This document shows positions 36,433-46,300 of a DNA stretch of 50,338 nt, piece after piece. Position numbers and translations under genes: made by a program. The stretch's first letter is position 1; each line of letters opens with the position of its first letter. The DNA is from Algoriphagus locisalis (GTDB lineage Bacteria; Bacteroidota; Bacteroidia; Cytophagales; Cyclobacteriaceae): the NCBI RefSeq assembly GCF_900116615.1, contig NZ_FPBF01000013.1, forward strand, positions 1-50,338, read 5' to 3'. Below the pieces are notes generated by a model that was not told the origin of the DNA, searched no databases, and was given only the letters and a program-made list of their open reading frames with translations.

Positions 36433-37101
36433 ATGAATTTGGCTCAACAACAAACAGTCAAAATCATGTATCATTACCTCAATACCTTTGAAGAAGATAG
36501 CGTATGTGAAAGCATGCTGGATTGTCAGAGGGGATTGTATCGTTTTTTCTGCGATTATTGCGAGTTGAGCTTTTGGAAAAGTGACCTTACGACAATTTTT
36601 GAGCAGGTATTGCAGGATAAACCCAGTTTTAAGGTTCTTAGTCCCAAATCGATTATTAACCAAGGTGGAGAATTTTTGCAGCTTATTTATATCGGGTTTT
36701 ACCTCTGCCAAAAGACACAGTTTCCTCCCTGTCCAAATCCAAGCTGGAAAGATCTGGTCCTTAAGCATACTCGAAAGAGAACACCTTCATTGGTTGACAG
36801 AATCCGCCTATTACCCCGCTACCTGAGCCCAAAGGAGATTCGAGATCCTTACTTATTTCTTAAAGATTTTTACTATCGGCGGCAATGTCCCGACTGGGCC
36901 AGGAGATGGAATCAACTGATTGAAGAGGCATTTACTAGTCTTACTTTTCTTGAACCCGAAGATTTAGAGGGTTTTCAGGCTGATTTCCAAGATTTTCATA
37001 AGCTGCTTGAAGCTACTTATCTGATCTATGTCCGGCATTTTAATCCTGAAAAGCCCCCCGGATATGATTCCTTTTTCTTGAGGTATCCTGTGATGTTTTA
37101 A
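36433..37101 (+). CDS. Unknown protein, paralogue 1 of the XRE-linked operon
   Basis: The 222-residue soluble protein has no signal peptide or membrane helix and is rich in aromatic residues. I do not recognise a named family. Its C-terminal half shares a clear pattern with the next gene: RYLSPKEIRDPYLFLKDFYY, WARRWNQLIEEAF and a final FHKLLEATYLIYVR correspond to KYLSPEQVLDP.., W..RWNHFREASF and FLKLTEACYLIYVR. The N-terminal halves align only weakly (HGxFLQLIxIGFYLC versus NGHLFLKLIHASHC). It is the first gene of a three-gene operon; the next ATG is 17 bases after its stop. Confidence 0.65.
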   Translation: MNLAQQQTVKIMYHYLNTFEEDSVCESMLDCQRGLYRFFCDYCELSFWKSDLTTIFEQVLQDKPSFKVLSPKSIINQGGEFLQLIYIGFYLCQKTQFPPCPNPSWKDLVLKHTRKRTPSLVDRIRLLPRYLSPKEIRDPYLFLKDFYYRRQCPDWARRWNQLIEEAFTSLTFLEPEDLEGFQADFQDFHKLLEATYLIYVRHFNPEKPPGYDSFFLRYPVMF

Positions 37102-37118
37102 TCTAACTGACTACTAGA

Positions 37119-37742
37119 ATGGAAAATACTTTCAAAACGTTTCGAAAAAAATACCGCTGTCAATCTAAAGCCCAAGCCTTTCGGGTGGTGGAAGAGCTTT
37201 TTGGATCCATGGCAGACCTCCCATTTTGGCTGAAAAAAGTATCAAAGATTCAAAATTCAGTATTCGATCCAGATCCCGACTATTCGGTATTACTTCCCGA
37301 TACAGTAATGTATAATGGGCATCTGTTTTTGAAACTTATCCATGCAAGTCATTGCTTCATGGATTTTCCGGCCTTGTCAAAGGACGGTATGAAATGGGAA
37401 CACTTGGTTGATGATTGGACTGAAAATAGATATTTATTCCAATCCCCGAGGGATTCATTTTATCATCTGATCGAATACTGTCCGAAGTATCTATCGCCAG
37501 AGCAGGTTTTAGATCCGAGTGGTTTTATCCGAAAGTTTTTTAAACGCAAGAAATTGAAATCATGGTTAAAGCGATGGAATCATTTCAGGGAAGCTTCCTT
37601 TTACACATTTTCGATTGTCGAAGAAATGGAAGGGGAGTATCATAAAGATTTCCAATATTTTCTAAAGCTCACCGAAGCCTGCTACCTGATCTATGTTCGT
37701 TTTTCTCCCACTCAGAATTCAAAAAACCATGATACAATTTGA
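37119..37742 (+). CDS. Unknown protein, paralogue 2 of the XRE-linked operon
   Basis: The 207-residue soluble protein is homologous to its upstream neighbour across the C-terminal half (CPKYLSPEQVLDPSGFIRKF, WLKRWNHFREASF, EACYLIYVR), so the pair arose by tandem duplication. Its N-terminus (MENTFKTFRKKYRCQSKAQA) is basic. No catalytic motif is visible. The next gene starts inside its last codons (14-base overlap), so expression is coupled to a HEPN-domain protein. Confidence 0.65.
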   Translation: MENTFKTFRKKYRCQSKAQAFRVVEELFGSMADLPFWLKKVSKIQNSVFDPDPDYSVLLPDTVMYNGHLFLKLIHASHCFMDFPALSKDGMKWEHLVDDWTENRYLFQSPRDSFYHLIEYCPKYLSPEQVLDPSGFIRKFFKRKKLKSWLKRWNHFREASFYTFSIVEEMEGEYHKDFQYFLKLTEACYLIYVRFSPTQNSKNHDTI

Positions 37743-38782
37743 AACCAATCAGGCACACGATGATCTTTTCAACCTGTTTCCCAAAAATGAATTGCATGAA
37801 TACCTCTGGGAAATGCTTCAGGGCTGGATGATTTTCCTTACCCAGCGGGAGAAGGATGATATGGATATTGCCACCCGAATGTATTTCTATGAGCTATTAA
37901 GCCATTTGCTGAGGCATCAATATCAAAAAAAGCAAATAGAGAAGGACGGGCCAACTAGTGCTAAAATGGATGCACTTTGTTCCGCATTCATCGAACTCCT
38001 CCATCCTTTGGCAATCTATGAGCATCATGTCACATCTATCCGCCATTTGTATTTGCTCCTGCCACACCTCAGTCCCAGTGAACATGATGAGTTGGAAAAA
38101 GTGGTTGAATTTCTGGCCTCAGCAAATGAAGGCCACCAAGTTCATTGTATCTCTGCTTCCTATCTGAGAAAAAGCCTGACTGAAGGCAATCCGTACCTCT
38201 GGAAAGAAGTTCTTCCAAGCCAGACGAAATATCTCTCCCCGAATTTTGAGGAATTACCAACCCTAAGTCCCGAAGATCGGAAACAGATATTCACCAAAGC
38301 TGCAGAGAGGCTTGAAGATGGGTTGGACAAAGCAAAGGAGTTCCAATCACTTGCTAAGCAAACCAATCTAGAAATGACACCATTTCTGCTTCATCAATCA
38401 GCGGAGATGGCTCTTAGGGCGATTTTGATGGCTTGGGAAAAACTGGAAAAGAAAACCCATGAAATGCCCATGAGAATTGCTTCTCACACAGAGGGATGGC
38501 TGTTTTGGGCATTCCATGTGGCAAATGAAAATCAAATTATGAACACATGAAATTAGGATATTGCTTCGCTTTGCATCCAAGTATAACCCCGAATTAGGGT
38601 CAATTTTTTCTCCAGAGGAGGAAAAACTACTTAACCTCCTGGACAAGTGTTATACTAATTCACGCTATCATGCCGGATTTAAAGTGCCTGAAAAACTTCT
38701 TCCCAGCTTGGAGTGCAAAGTCAATTCAATAATTGATTTGGCTACCAGTGAGTATGCAAAGTTAGTTGATCTTGCTGGGTAA
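37729..38782 (+). pseudogene. HEPN-domain protein gene interrupted by an 88-bp insertion
   Basis: The ATG at 37729 fits a start overlapping the previous gene. The frame encodes an N-terminal helical domain (about 1-190) of unknown type, then a HEPN domain starting KAAERLEDGLDKAKEFQ and MTPFLLHQSAEMALRAILMA. After KKTHE the expected sequence is replaced by 30 unrelated residues and a stop at 38548-38550. The proper HEPN continuation (THEIRILLRFASKYNPELGS ... NSRYHAGF) resumes in another frame at 38543 and ends at 38782. Removing 88 bases (38455-38542) restores a 321-residue protein. Without repair, the product is a 274-residue form lacking the last HEPN helices. Confidence 0.75.
38455..38542. 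mobile_element. 88-bp insertion inside the HEPN gene
   Basis: The insertion is delimited by the repeated word CATGAAAT (38458-38465 and 38546-38553), which looks like an 8-bp target duplication. Its length is not a multiple of three, so it breaks the frame. It contains a 7-bp inverted pair ATGCCCA/TGGGCAT but no strong terminal inverted repeats. Confidence 0.5.
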
Positions 38783-39351
38783 ACTTACCCAAATGCTTAT
38801 CAGTCACTTACCAAATACCCCCTAAATACGAGGATAATTCGGGGTGAATTCGAGTTTTTTACCGCTGGATGTGGTATAATCCTCGTAGCATAATGGTACG
38901 AAAACAGCAATATCCCCACATTTGGTATCGGTGAACCTGCCCCTTACTGCACTTTTGAGCAACTTGTGTATGACTTTCAAAGATCCGGAATATGATCGTC
39001 CAGTGGTACATAAAGCAATTTTTATATAAAAGTTTAAAAATGTATTTGCATTCAATTTCATAAGCTAAATCAACTCTTCCGCTCAATCTTTTCGTCCCTA
39101 TTCTGCCCACGTCCTTTCATTTATTCAGTTTCCAATTGGCATTGATCGCTATAAGCTTGGAGTCGTTAAGAAGTTTTTTATGCCTCTAGAATTCCTCACC
39201 AAGTTAGTCCTCTGGGCTCTGGGCGACCGAAAGCTTCCAGCATAAAGCCGCTTGCTGCGCTGCGCTTTTTATTCCTTTGCCTTTCGGTCTTTGTCGCCCA
39301 CGGCCTGATGATGCTTCATAATTCATTGTTTCACAAAAACCAAAGAAGATT
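38783..39351. other. 570-base region without a supported gene
   Basis: Two overlapping minus-strand frames (about 38822-39110) have no recognisable family or start signal. The right part holds a long inverted repeat (39221-39300) upstream of the RadC-like gene. Confidence 0.45.
39221..39300. repeat. Long bulged inverted repeat upstream of the RadC-like gene
   Basis: GGGCGACCGAAAG on the left pairs fully with CTTTCGG and GTCGCCC on the right, leaving a six-base bulge (TCTTT region) on the right arm. The G/C-rich, T-rich loop includes GCTGCGCTGCGC. A word from the loop, GCATAAAGCC, recurs at about 41873. Confidence 0.6.
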
Positions 39352-39822
39352 ATGGAGACTGCAGAAAGAAAAATTGATTTGTTTGAAGTAGCTGAGATTA
39401 AGCTGAGCTACAGTGCAATTGTAAAAAACTCACTTCGTCCTAAGGTGAGTAGTTCCAGACAAGTATATGAAGTGTTTGCCAAAGCCTGGGATCAGGACGG
39501 GATAGAGTTTGTTGAGGACTTTAAGGTAATGCTCCTGTCTAGAGCAAACCTGGTGCTGGGCATTGTGAACATCAGCTCAGGAGGCACCGCAGGAACTGTA
39601 GTGGATGTGAAATTGGTCTATGCAGCTGCTATTAAAGCTAATTCCAGTTCTGTGATTTTAGCGCATTGCCATCCGAGTGGGAATCTGCTGCCATCAGAAC
39701 AGGATAAGCGCTTGACCCAGCGAATCAAAAAAGCAGGTGAAATTCTGGATATTCCAGTGTTGGATCATTTGATCATGACAGCCGAAGGATACTATTCCTT
39801 TGCAGATGAAGGGGATTTTTAG
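39352..39822 (+). CDS. Short RadC-like JAB/MPN domain protein
   Basis: The 156-residue protein covers only the C-terminal JAB domain of RadC; the N-terminal helix-hairpin-helix region of full RadC (about 220 residues) is missing, which is usual for RadC paralogues in Bacteroidota accessory DNA. The JAMM zinc site is complete: HCHPSG (H105, H107) and the downstream S115 and D118 in LLPSEQD, with an acidic residue in the earlier EFVEDFKV strand. Molecular function is unproven for the family, despite the old 'DNA repair' name. No partner gene is adjacent. Confidence 0.85.
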   Translation: METAERKIDLFEVAEIKLSYSAIVKNSLRPKVSSSRQVYEVFAKAWDQDGIEFVEDFKVMLLSRANLVLGIVNISSGGTAGTVVDVKLVYAAAIKANSSSVILAHCHPSGNLLPSEQDKRLTQRIKKAGEILDIPVLDHLIMTAEGYYSFADEGDF

Positions 39823-40076
39823 GGCTCTTCTATTAAATTTTTTATAGACTTTCTAACTAACTAGGAACTATTCTCTTTTTGAGCTTATGATTTGTCATAA
39901 ATCAGTGCGCTTCAAAAGGTTTTTAAGCTGCTCGAATAAGAAAAAAGGATTTTAAACACCTGAAAATACTTCTACTTATGATAGTTGGGACGATCTGTAG
40001 ATGAAGAAGGTAGGAAGTGTTTTGAAGTAATTTTCACATTTGTATAATACGAGCTTGTTAGAATCCCATGGGGAGA

Positions 40077-40454
40077 TTAGTTTCCATTCTCCGGCTCGGA
40101 TTCATATCTTTTCATGATGACTCTTTTTAGTCTTTCTTCATGATCGTCTCCCCATTGACCCAGAACCGATATTACGGGGATTAGCGTTTTTCCAAATTCC
40201 GTTAGACTGTATTCCACTTTTGGAGGCACCACTGGGAAAATTTCTTTTGAAATCAGTTCCTGCTCTTCCAATTCTTTAAGCTGGATGTTTAATACCCGTC
40301 TGCTGGCATCCGGGATTTTCCGTTGCAACTGGCTAGGACGCTTGTGTCCTTCATTGATAAACCACAACAGGCGTATTTTCCATTTGCCATAGAGCACCTC
40401 GGCGATAAGGTCAAGCCCACAATCCAGGTTCGGTAAAATTTTTCTCTCATACAT
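40077..40454 (-). CDS. HxlR-family transcriptional regulator
   Basis: The 125-residue winged-helix protein shows the HxlR signature: C12 near the N-terminus (LDCGLDLIAEVLYGKWKIRL), then GHKRPSQLQRKIPDASRRVL and a wing KVEYSLTEFGKTLIPV. Several members sense electrophiles or oxidants via the N-terminal cysteine. It is divergent from the SDR and NTF2-like genes and probably represses both itself and them through the palindrome between them. Confidence 0.87.
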   Translation of the reverse strand: MYERKILPNLDCGLDLIAEVLYGKWKIRLLWFINEGHKRPSQLQRKIPDASRRVLNIQLKELEEQELISKEIFPVVPPKVEYSLTEFGKTLIPVISVLGQWGDDHEERLKRVIMKRYESEPENGN

Positions 40455-40488
40455 GCTACAAAAATAAGCCTATGTGACGATAGGTGCT

Positions 40489-40511
40489 ATAGGGGATAAA
40501 TTTATCCCTAT
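40489..40511. promoter_or_regulatory. Palindromic operator candidate for the HxlR regulator
   Basis: The core GGGATAAATTTATCCC (40493-40508) is a perfect 16-bp palindrome, extended by ATAG and TAT flanks. It sits between divergent starts, 35 bases from the HxlR ATG and 67 from the SDR ATG. Confidence 0.7.
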
Positions 40512-40577
40512 CCGAATCGTAATTCCGGTACTTGTGCTTGCCGCCCATAGGACTGAAATTTGTCCAAAAGAAAAAAC

Positions 40578-41372
40578 ATGGAAGAGCAATTTGATTTCAA
40601 CAATGAATTGGCAGGTAAAATAGCGTTGGTTACAGGTGGTACCAAGGGAGCTGGAAAAGCGATTGCCAAGCGGCTGTCCCAGGCTGGCGCAACTGTCATT
40701 GTCACTGCCCGGAATAAGCCTGAACCAAAGGTAAGTGGGCAATATTTTATTTCAGCAGATCTGTCACATCCTGAAGGGGCAGAAAAAGTGGCAAAGGAAG
40801 TTTTATCAAAATTTGGTAGGTTGGACATTCTCATTAATTCTCTGGGAGGGTCAGAAACCAGGGCAGGCGGTTTCGCTGTATTGACCGATGAGGATTGGGA
40901 GCAAACGATACACATGAATCTGCTCGCACCAGTGCGATTAGACAGGGCTTTTTTAAACCAAATGCTAGATAGGCAAAGTGGAGTGATTATCCATGTCGCA
41001 TCGATTCAGGGAAGGTTGCCGCTATATGACTCTACCTTGCCTTATGCTGCTGCCAAAGCAGGACTTATCAATTACAGTAAAGGTCTGTCCCAAGAAGTCT
41101 CCCCAAAGGGGATCAGAGTGTTGACAGTCTCTCCGGGATGGATCATGACAGGCTCTTCATCCAGAATGATGGAGAGGATCTCAGAAAGTTCTGGGTCTTC
41201 CCTGGAAGAAGCCACCCAAAGCGTGATGGATGCCTTGGGAGGCATACCGATCGGACGTCCGGCCCAGCCGGAGGATATAGCAGAATTTGTTGGGTTTTTG
41301 GTCTCTCCAAGGGCAAAATACCTCACAGGAACTGAATACATCATTGACGGGGGGACGATCCCCACAATCTAG
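40578..41372 (+). CDS. Short-chain dehydrogenase/reductase (SDR)
   Basis: From the ATG at 40578 the protein has 264 residues; an upstream in-frame TTG at 40560 is unlikely. Classical SDR motifs are present: the NAD(P) motif TGGTKGAG near residue 17, NSLGG (in place of NNAG) near 88, a catalytic serine in VASIQG and YAAAK. The conserved PEDIAEFVGFLVS and GTEYIIDGGT motifs close the fold. An arginine after the first beta strand region (TARNKPEP) suggests NADP(H). The substrate is unknown. It is co-transcribed with an NTF2-like protein 52 bases downstream and is probably controlled by HxlR. Confidence 0.88.
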   Translation: MEEQFDFNNELAGKIALVTGGTKGAGKAIAKRLSQAGATVIVTARNKPEPKVSGQYFISADLSHPEGAEKVAKEVLSKFGRLDILINSLGGSETRAGGFAVLTDEDWEQTIHMNLLAPVRLDRAFLNQMLDRQSGVIIHVASIQGRLPLYDSTLPYAAAKAGLINYSKGLSQEVSPKGIRVLTVSPGWIMTGSSSRMMERISESSGSSLEEATQSVMDALGGIPIGRPAQPEDIAEFVGFLVSPRAKYLTGTEYIIDGGTIPTI

Positions 41373-41424
41373 CTCTTACTAATTCACAAAAAATAATCTT
41401 AGTTAAATCTAAACAATTGAAAAA

Positions 41425-41745
41425 ATGAAAAATGAAATCCCGCAGGTAGTTGCCCAATTAATCGAAGCGCAAAAGCACTTTGACAGTACTTCTTATGCCA
41501 GCTGTTTTACTGAAACAGCAATTGTTTTTGATGAGGGAAAAAACTATTCAGGAAGAAGGCAGATCAGGGAATGGATTGAAAAGGCAAATCAAGAGTATAA
41601 GATAAGCATGATCCCGCTGGAATATTCGGAAAGCGACCAAACACTGAAAGCTGAAGTCAAAGGGCAGTTTCCCGGCAGTCCTATCGTGTTGAACTATCAA
41701 TATGAATTTAATGACGGGCTGATTCAATCCCTGAAGATTGTCTGA
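41425..41745 (+). CDS. NTF2-like / SnoaL-type protein
   Basis: The 106-residue protein has the NTF2-like cone fold pattern: helices VAQLIEAQKHFDSTSYASCF, then TAIVFDEGKNYSGRRQIREW and alternating strands. SnoaL-like members act as small isomerases, hydrolases or ligand binders. It is in an operon with the SDR gene, so the pair may modify the same small molecule. No signal peptide. Confidence 0.8.
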   Translation: MKNEIPQVVAQLIEAQKHFDSTSYASCFTETAIVFDEGKNYSGRRQIREWIEKANQEYKISMIPLEYSESDQTLKAEVKGQFPGSPIVLNYQYEFNDGLIQSLKIV

Positions 41746-42302
41746 AAATTGGACTTCAAGGGAGTTTGAGGGGCGAAAGACCCTGGGTTTAAGATTCATT
41801 TTGATGGATTTTTTACCCATTCCTTCTTCCCCCAAGTTAGCCTGCTCCGGCCACATTAGGCAAGAGAAGTTGGCATAAAGCCAACGCTCTTCCCTCTGTT
41901 GGTTTATTCCGCTTCCTGCTTCCTTGCTGAAAGGTCAAAAAGTCAAATTTTTTAGATTTATGCTTCTTTTTTGTCTGAACTTTTAGCGTAATAAAACAGC
42001 AAGCATGCACGAGGGTCCATTTTCTATATCTGGCTATTAAGTGTTATACTGAATGGAATGGTGGGAATTAATGGTTAATGAGAACGCTTTTTTTATTGGA
42101 AAAGTCTCATAGCAACAAGTAGGAAAAACATCGGTTCAGAGCAATTAGATCTGATCTTTTTCGCCTTTCGTATCAATTATATTGAAGTTTGGGTTTGTTT
42201 TTATGGCTTTTAAATATAGTTTCACTTTTGAAATACTGTGAACTAAAAGCAGTCAATAAAGCTGATTTTTAAAAAAAAAAGCGCCTTAGTACTATTTATA
42301 TT
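41746..42302. other. 557-base region without a supported gene
   Basis: The only structure is a short hairpin GTTGGCATAAAGCCAAC (41868 region), whose GCATAAAGCC word also occurs near 39240. Before the AraC-type gene the sequence is A/T-rich with an A-run at 42272-42281. Confidence 0.4.
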
Positions 42303-42689
42303 ATGTCTGACCAAAAGTCCGAAAATTCTATTTTTTTAAAATTGAAATTGTATTTCGAGGAGGAGGGGGAATACCTGAATAAGGATGTTTCAATTACTGC
42401 CATTTGTAAAAAGATAGGTTGTAATCCACGAGAGTTTCCAAAGTTGCTCAAGGACGAGTGTGGGATTGGGATTAACCGTTTAATAAATCAATATCGAATC
42501 CGGCATGCGATAGATATGATTGAAAATGGTTACCTCAAAAGGCTTACAGTAGAGTCTTTGGCAGAGGAAGTAGGCTTCAGATCTAGAAATACTTTTTACC
42601 TGGCTTTCAAGAAAGAAACAGGCTTGAGTCCCTCTGCTTTTGTTGACTCTGTGGTGGATTTAGAATGGGTAGGATTGGTAAAGATCTGA
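42303..42689 (+). CDS. Stand-alone AraC-type DNA-binding protein
   Basis: The 128-residue protein consists almost only of the two helix-turn-helix units of the AraC family: VSITAICKKIGCNPREFPKL and then LTVESLAEEVGFRSRNTFYL, AFKKETGLSPSAF. No ligand-binding or membrane domain is attached. It resembles the C-terminal part of larger AraC-type sensors, so it may be either a small regulator or a remnant. The start at 42303 gives an intact domain. It has no close co-directional partner; the giant secreted-protein gene starts 637 bases downstream. Confidence 0.8.
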   Translation: MSDQKSENSIFLKLKLYFEEEGEYLNKDVSITAICKKIGCNPREFPKLLKDECGIGINRLINQYRIRHAIDMIENGYLKRLTVESLAEEVGFRSRNTFYLAFKKETGLSPSAFVDSVVDLEWVGLVKI

Positions 42690-43325
42690 TTAGAACTAGG
42701 TAGAGCAATTTTATTTGGCATTTCTTCAAATTTGCTGATTTTTTACATACGTAATTTAAAGTTTTTAGAATACTGAAATTAGCAGTTGGGTTTGGCTTTG
42801 TCCAAAAAGCCCCCAAAACGTAGCTTATTGCATCATATTGCAGACAAATTGTTTTTTTTTGCGCTTGGATTTACGGCGTTAATGCTTCTAAAACCAGTCG
42901 GATTACTAATCTGACTTTTTAGGTTTCTCAATGCAATTATTTCTGAAAAAATGCTGTACACAAACTATATATTCATTTCAAAACGGTTTTTGATTTTACT
43001 AAAAACAGAGGCGGAAATGGGCTCTCATTACATCTTGAAGTTTATTACACTACAAAGTTTGTTCTTGGGAATCTTATGGATGTTAACCCTGCTATTCTTG
43101 CTAAGCTGTCGAATATGGAATAAAGACGGAAGGGCTGTACTACAAGAAACTTCCAATTCAGTGACACGAAGTGGTTTTAGTGCTTCTGGTGCTTTTGGCT
43201 GAAAGCCCCCCGAAAAAATGTAAAAAGCACAGCTGCCTCAGACATCATCGCTTCCATAGAATTCTCGGCGATTAAATCACGCCTAAATCAAACTCAGTCT
43301 TCCTTTAAATTATCAGACAGTTTTT
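42690..43325. other. 636-base upstream region of the giant secreted-protein gene
   Basis: No supported gene. A frame at 42951-43202 contains a hydrophobic stretch but has no recognisable family. The promoter of the following gene is expected here; I see no clear motif. Confidence 0.4.
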
Positions 43326-46300
43326 ATGAAACACTTTATACGTTTTCAGCATGTTTTGCATGGTGAAGTCAATCAACTCAGGATTACAATTGGAATAATT
43401 CTGATGCTAATTTTTGGTTCGTCTGCGTTGATGGCTCAGGGAAATACGTCATATGAATTTCCGACAGGAAGCAAGGTCACCTTAAATGGGGCTGCATTGG
43501 AATTATCAAACAGGAGCAGTTTTAGTCTGGAATTTTGGGCAAACTTTAGTACGACATCTGGTATTGTAAACCTGGTGGATTTTTCTGGTGGATTAGAGGC
43601 AGGAGGCCTAGTTTTAATGGATGGAAAACTGACAGTTGATCTTTCCTGTGATTTTGGATGCCTAACCACCAGTGAAGCTATTTCAGTAAATATAGGTGAG
43701 TGGTATCATATCGCAGTTGTGTTTGATAGCGGGTTATGGGATTTTTACGTCGATGGAACTGCAAGGGGAACAAATTTACCTGATCAGGGGGCGCATAGCA
43801 CAGTTCCGAATTACACGAGCCTTGGGGTAACAGACCTTGTGTTTGGGTTTCAAAATCATAGTGCGGTAAATGATTTTGCAGGGAAAATTGACGATATCCG
43901 ACTATGGAGTTCTGCTCGTACCCAATCAGAGATACAAAATAATCGTAGTAAAGAAATCGCAGGAAATGAAGCAGGTCTCATAGGCTACTGGAAACTTAAT
44001 GAAAGCAGTGGAACTACAGTTTCCGACAGCCAAACCAATGCAACAGCTCTAAATGGGACAAGTAGTGGTGTTTTATTTGGCAGGGATGGTGCGTTTCAAT
44101 CAGTTGCTCAACCTACTGTTAACACTACAGTCGCATCTTCCATAACCGCGACTGGTGCCACTTTAACCAGTGAGGTCGCAGCTGATGGCGGAGCTACAGT
44201 CACAGAGCGTGGTTTTGTTTATGCGACTACTACTAATCCAACAACAGCAAACACGAAAGTGCCGGATGACGGTACAGGAACAGGTGCTTTTACGGAAAAC
44301 ATCACAGGCCTTACTGCTGGTACAACTTATTATGTAAGAGCTTATGCTACCAACAACGCGGGAACAAATTATGGAGATCAGGTAAGTTTTACGACGGGTG
44401 CACCAGCGCTTGCCCCTCTCCAGTCACTGTACTGGCCAAACGAAAACATCGACAAAATAGAAGGGATTTCTCTGACCGGCTCAAGCCGTCAAGATATTGT
44501 AACTATTGCAAGCTCTGGGTCGATTATTGCAATTGACATTGATCAGATCAATGAAAAAGCCTATTGGTTTGATCAAACTGATTCAAAAATTTATAGATCT
44601 AATCTTGACGGAACTAGTATTGAAGAGTTTGTGTCAAACCCAGGTTATGCTACCACCATTTTTGTGGATCATGTAAATGAATACTTGTATTGGCCCAATT
44701 ACGAAGGTTCAAAAATTGAGCGGATCAAACTGGATGGAACCGGACGAGAAGATGTCATCAGTGCATCGGACCCAATAGGTATCAGCGTAGATGTAAGTGG
44801 TTCGAAAGTTTATTGGTATGATCAGACTAACGGGAGCATATATAGGGGTAACTTGGATGGATCTGGCAGTGAAGAATTCATCTCCAATCCCGGTTTTGCT
44901 ACTACCCTTTACATTGATCAAAAAAATAATCATTTGTACTGGCCAAATAATGAAAGTTCGAAAATTGAACGGATCAAACTGGATGGTACCGGACGAGAAG
45001 ATGTTATCAGTGCAACGGATCCAATAGGTATCAGCGTAGATGTAAGTGGTTCGAAAGTTTACTGGTATGATCAGACTAACGGGAGCATATATAGGGGTAA
45101 TCTGGATGGAACTGGCAGTGAAGAATTTATCTCCGATCCCGGTTATGCCACTACTCTTAGTATACCCTGGGAGCTGCCAGCCAATACGCTCCCTACAGTG
45201 GGCACTTCTTTGGTTAGTTCTATAACAGCTACTGGAGCCACTCTTAGCAGTGAAGTTACCAGCGATGGCGGTGCCATCGTCGATGAACGTGGCTTTGTTT
45301 ATGCCACCAGCTCCAACCCAACGACATCAGATATAAAATTACAGGATGGTAGCGGAACAGGATCTTTTGAGGAAGCCATTACCGGGCTTACTGCCGGAAC
45401 AACCTATTATGTAAGAGCTTATGCTACCAACAGTGCAGGCTCAGCTTATGGAAATGAGGTGAGTTTTACGACGGGTGCAGCTTCAGGAGGAACAGAATGT
45501 ACTGTTTCAAACCCGTTTGATGATAGTAGTGATGAAGTCTTTGATGGTCACTTAGGGCAATCCTTCGTAGCTTGTGAGTCAGGTACTTTAAAATCGATCG
45601 GCTTACTTGTTACTGCTGGCTCTACGAATACAAATGAGACTATAAATATCTATTCTGGTTCTTCTACAAGCCCTGGTAACTTACTCGGAACTGTTACCGG
45701 ACAGACACTTACTGAAAATGGAGGAAACCCGACTAACTATGCTGTTGTTGACTTCTCTTCAGAAAATGTAAATGTATTGAGTGGACAAACCTATACGTTT
45801 GATATTCCTACTGGTGCAAATTTGGTTTTCACAAATGACAATGGCTATACAATTGGTGGTCTATTCTATTTAGGCTCGCCATTCGGGGGAAATCTTGACC
45901 TTGTTTTTGAGGTCGTTATAGAAAGTGGCGCTTCTTCCACCACCCCGACCATAGCCACCTCAGTCGCCTCTGAAATCACAGCTACCACAGCAACTTTAAG
46001 CGGAAATGTAACTGATGATGGTGGAGCTGAGATAACTGCACGCGGAATCGAATATAGTACCACTAATGGGTTTGCGGAAGGTACTGGAACGCCGGTTGCA
46101 GCTCCTAGTGCAAGTACTGGCGAATTTACGGTAGCTACATCAGGACTGGTGGCTTCTACAACATATTATTATCGGGCTTATGCCACAAATAGTGAAGGCA
46201 CGAGCTATGGAGATCAGGTGAGTTTTGAGACGAATGCTCCCACCATACCTCTTACAATAAATGCGAACAATGGATTAACCTTAAATCAAGGAACAACTCA

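Noticed and set aside
36433..38782. Paralogue/HEPN operon as a classical HEPN-MNT toxin-antitoxin pair
   Set aside because: No minimal nucleotidyltransferase (GSxxRG...D) protein is encoded nearby, and the HEPN protein carries a long unrelated N-terminal domain.
38822..39110. Overlapping minus-strand open frames of 79 and 83 codons
   Set aside because: No recognisable family or start signal, and each overlaps the other in a different frame. Possibly a remnant, but not supportable as a gene.
42951..43202. 83-codon open frame with a hydrophobic segment
   Set aside because: Low-complexity N-terminus, no family resemblance and no terminator; its lipobox-like LLSC is not enough.
44685..45165. 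Regular 249-bp repeats as a CRISPR-like or non-coding array
   Set aside because: The repeats are long, in frame and encode propeller blades within a continuous reading frame; there are no short spaced repeats and no cas genes in the window.
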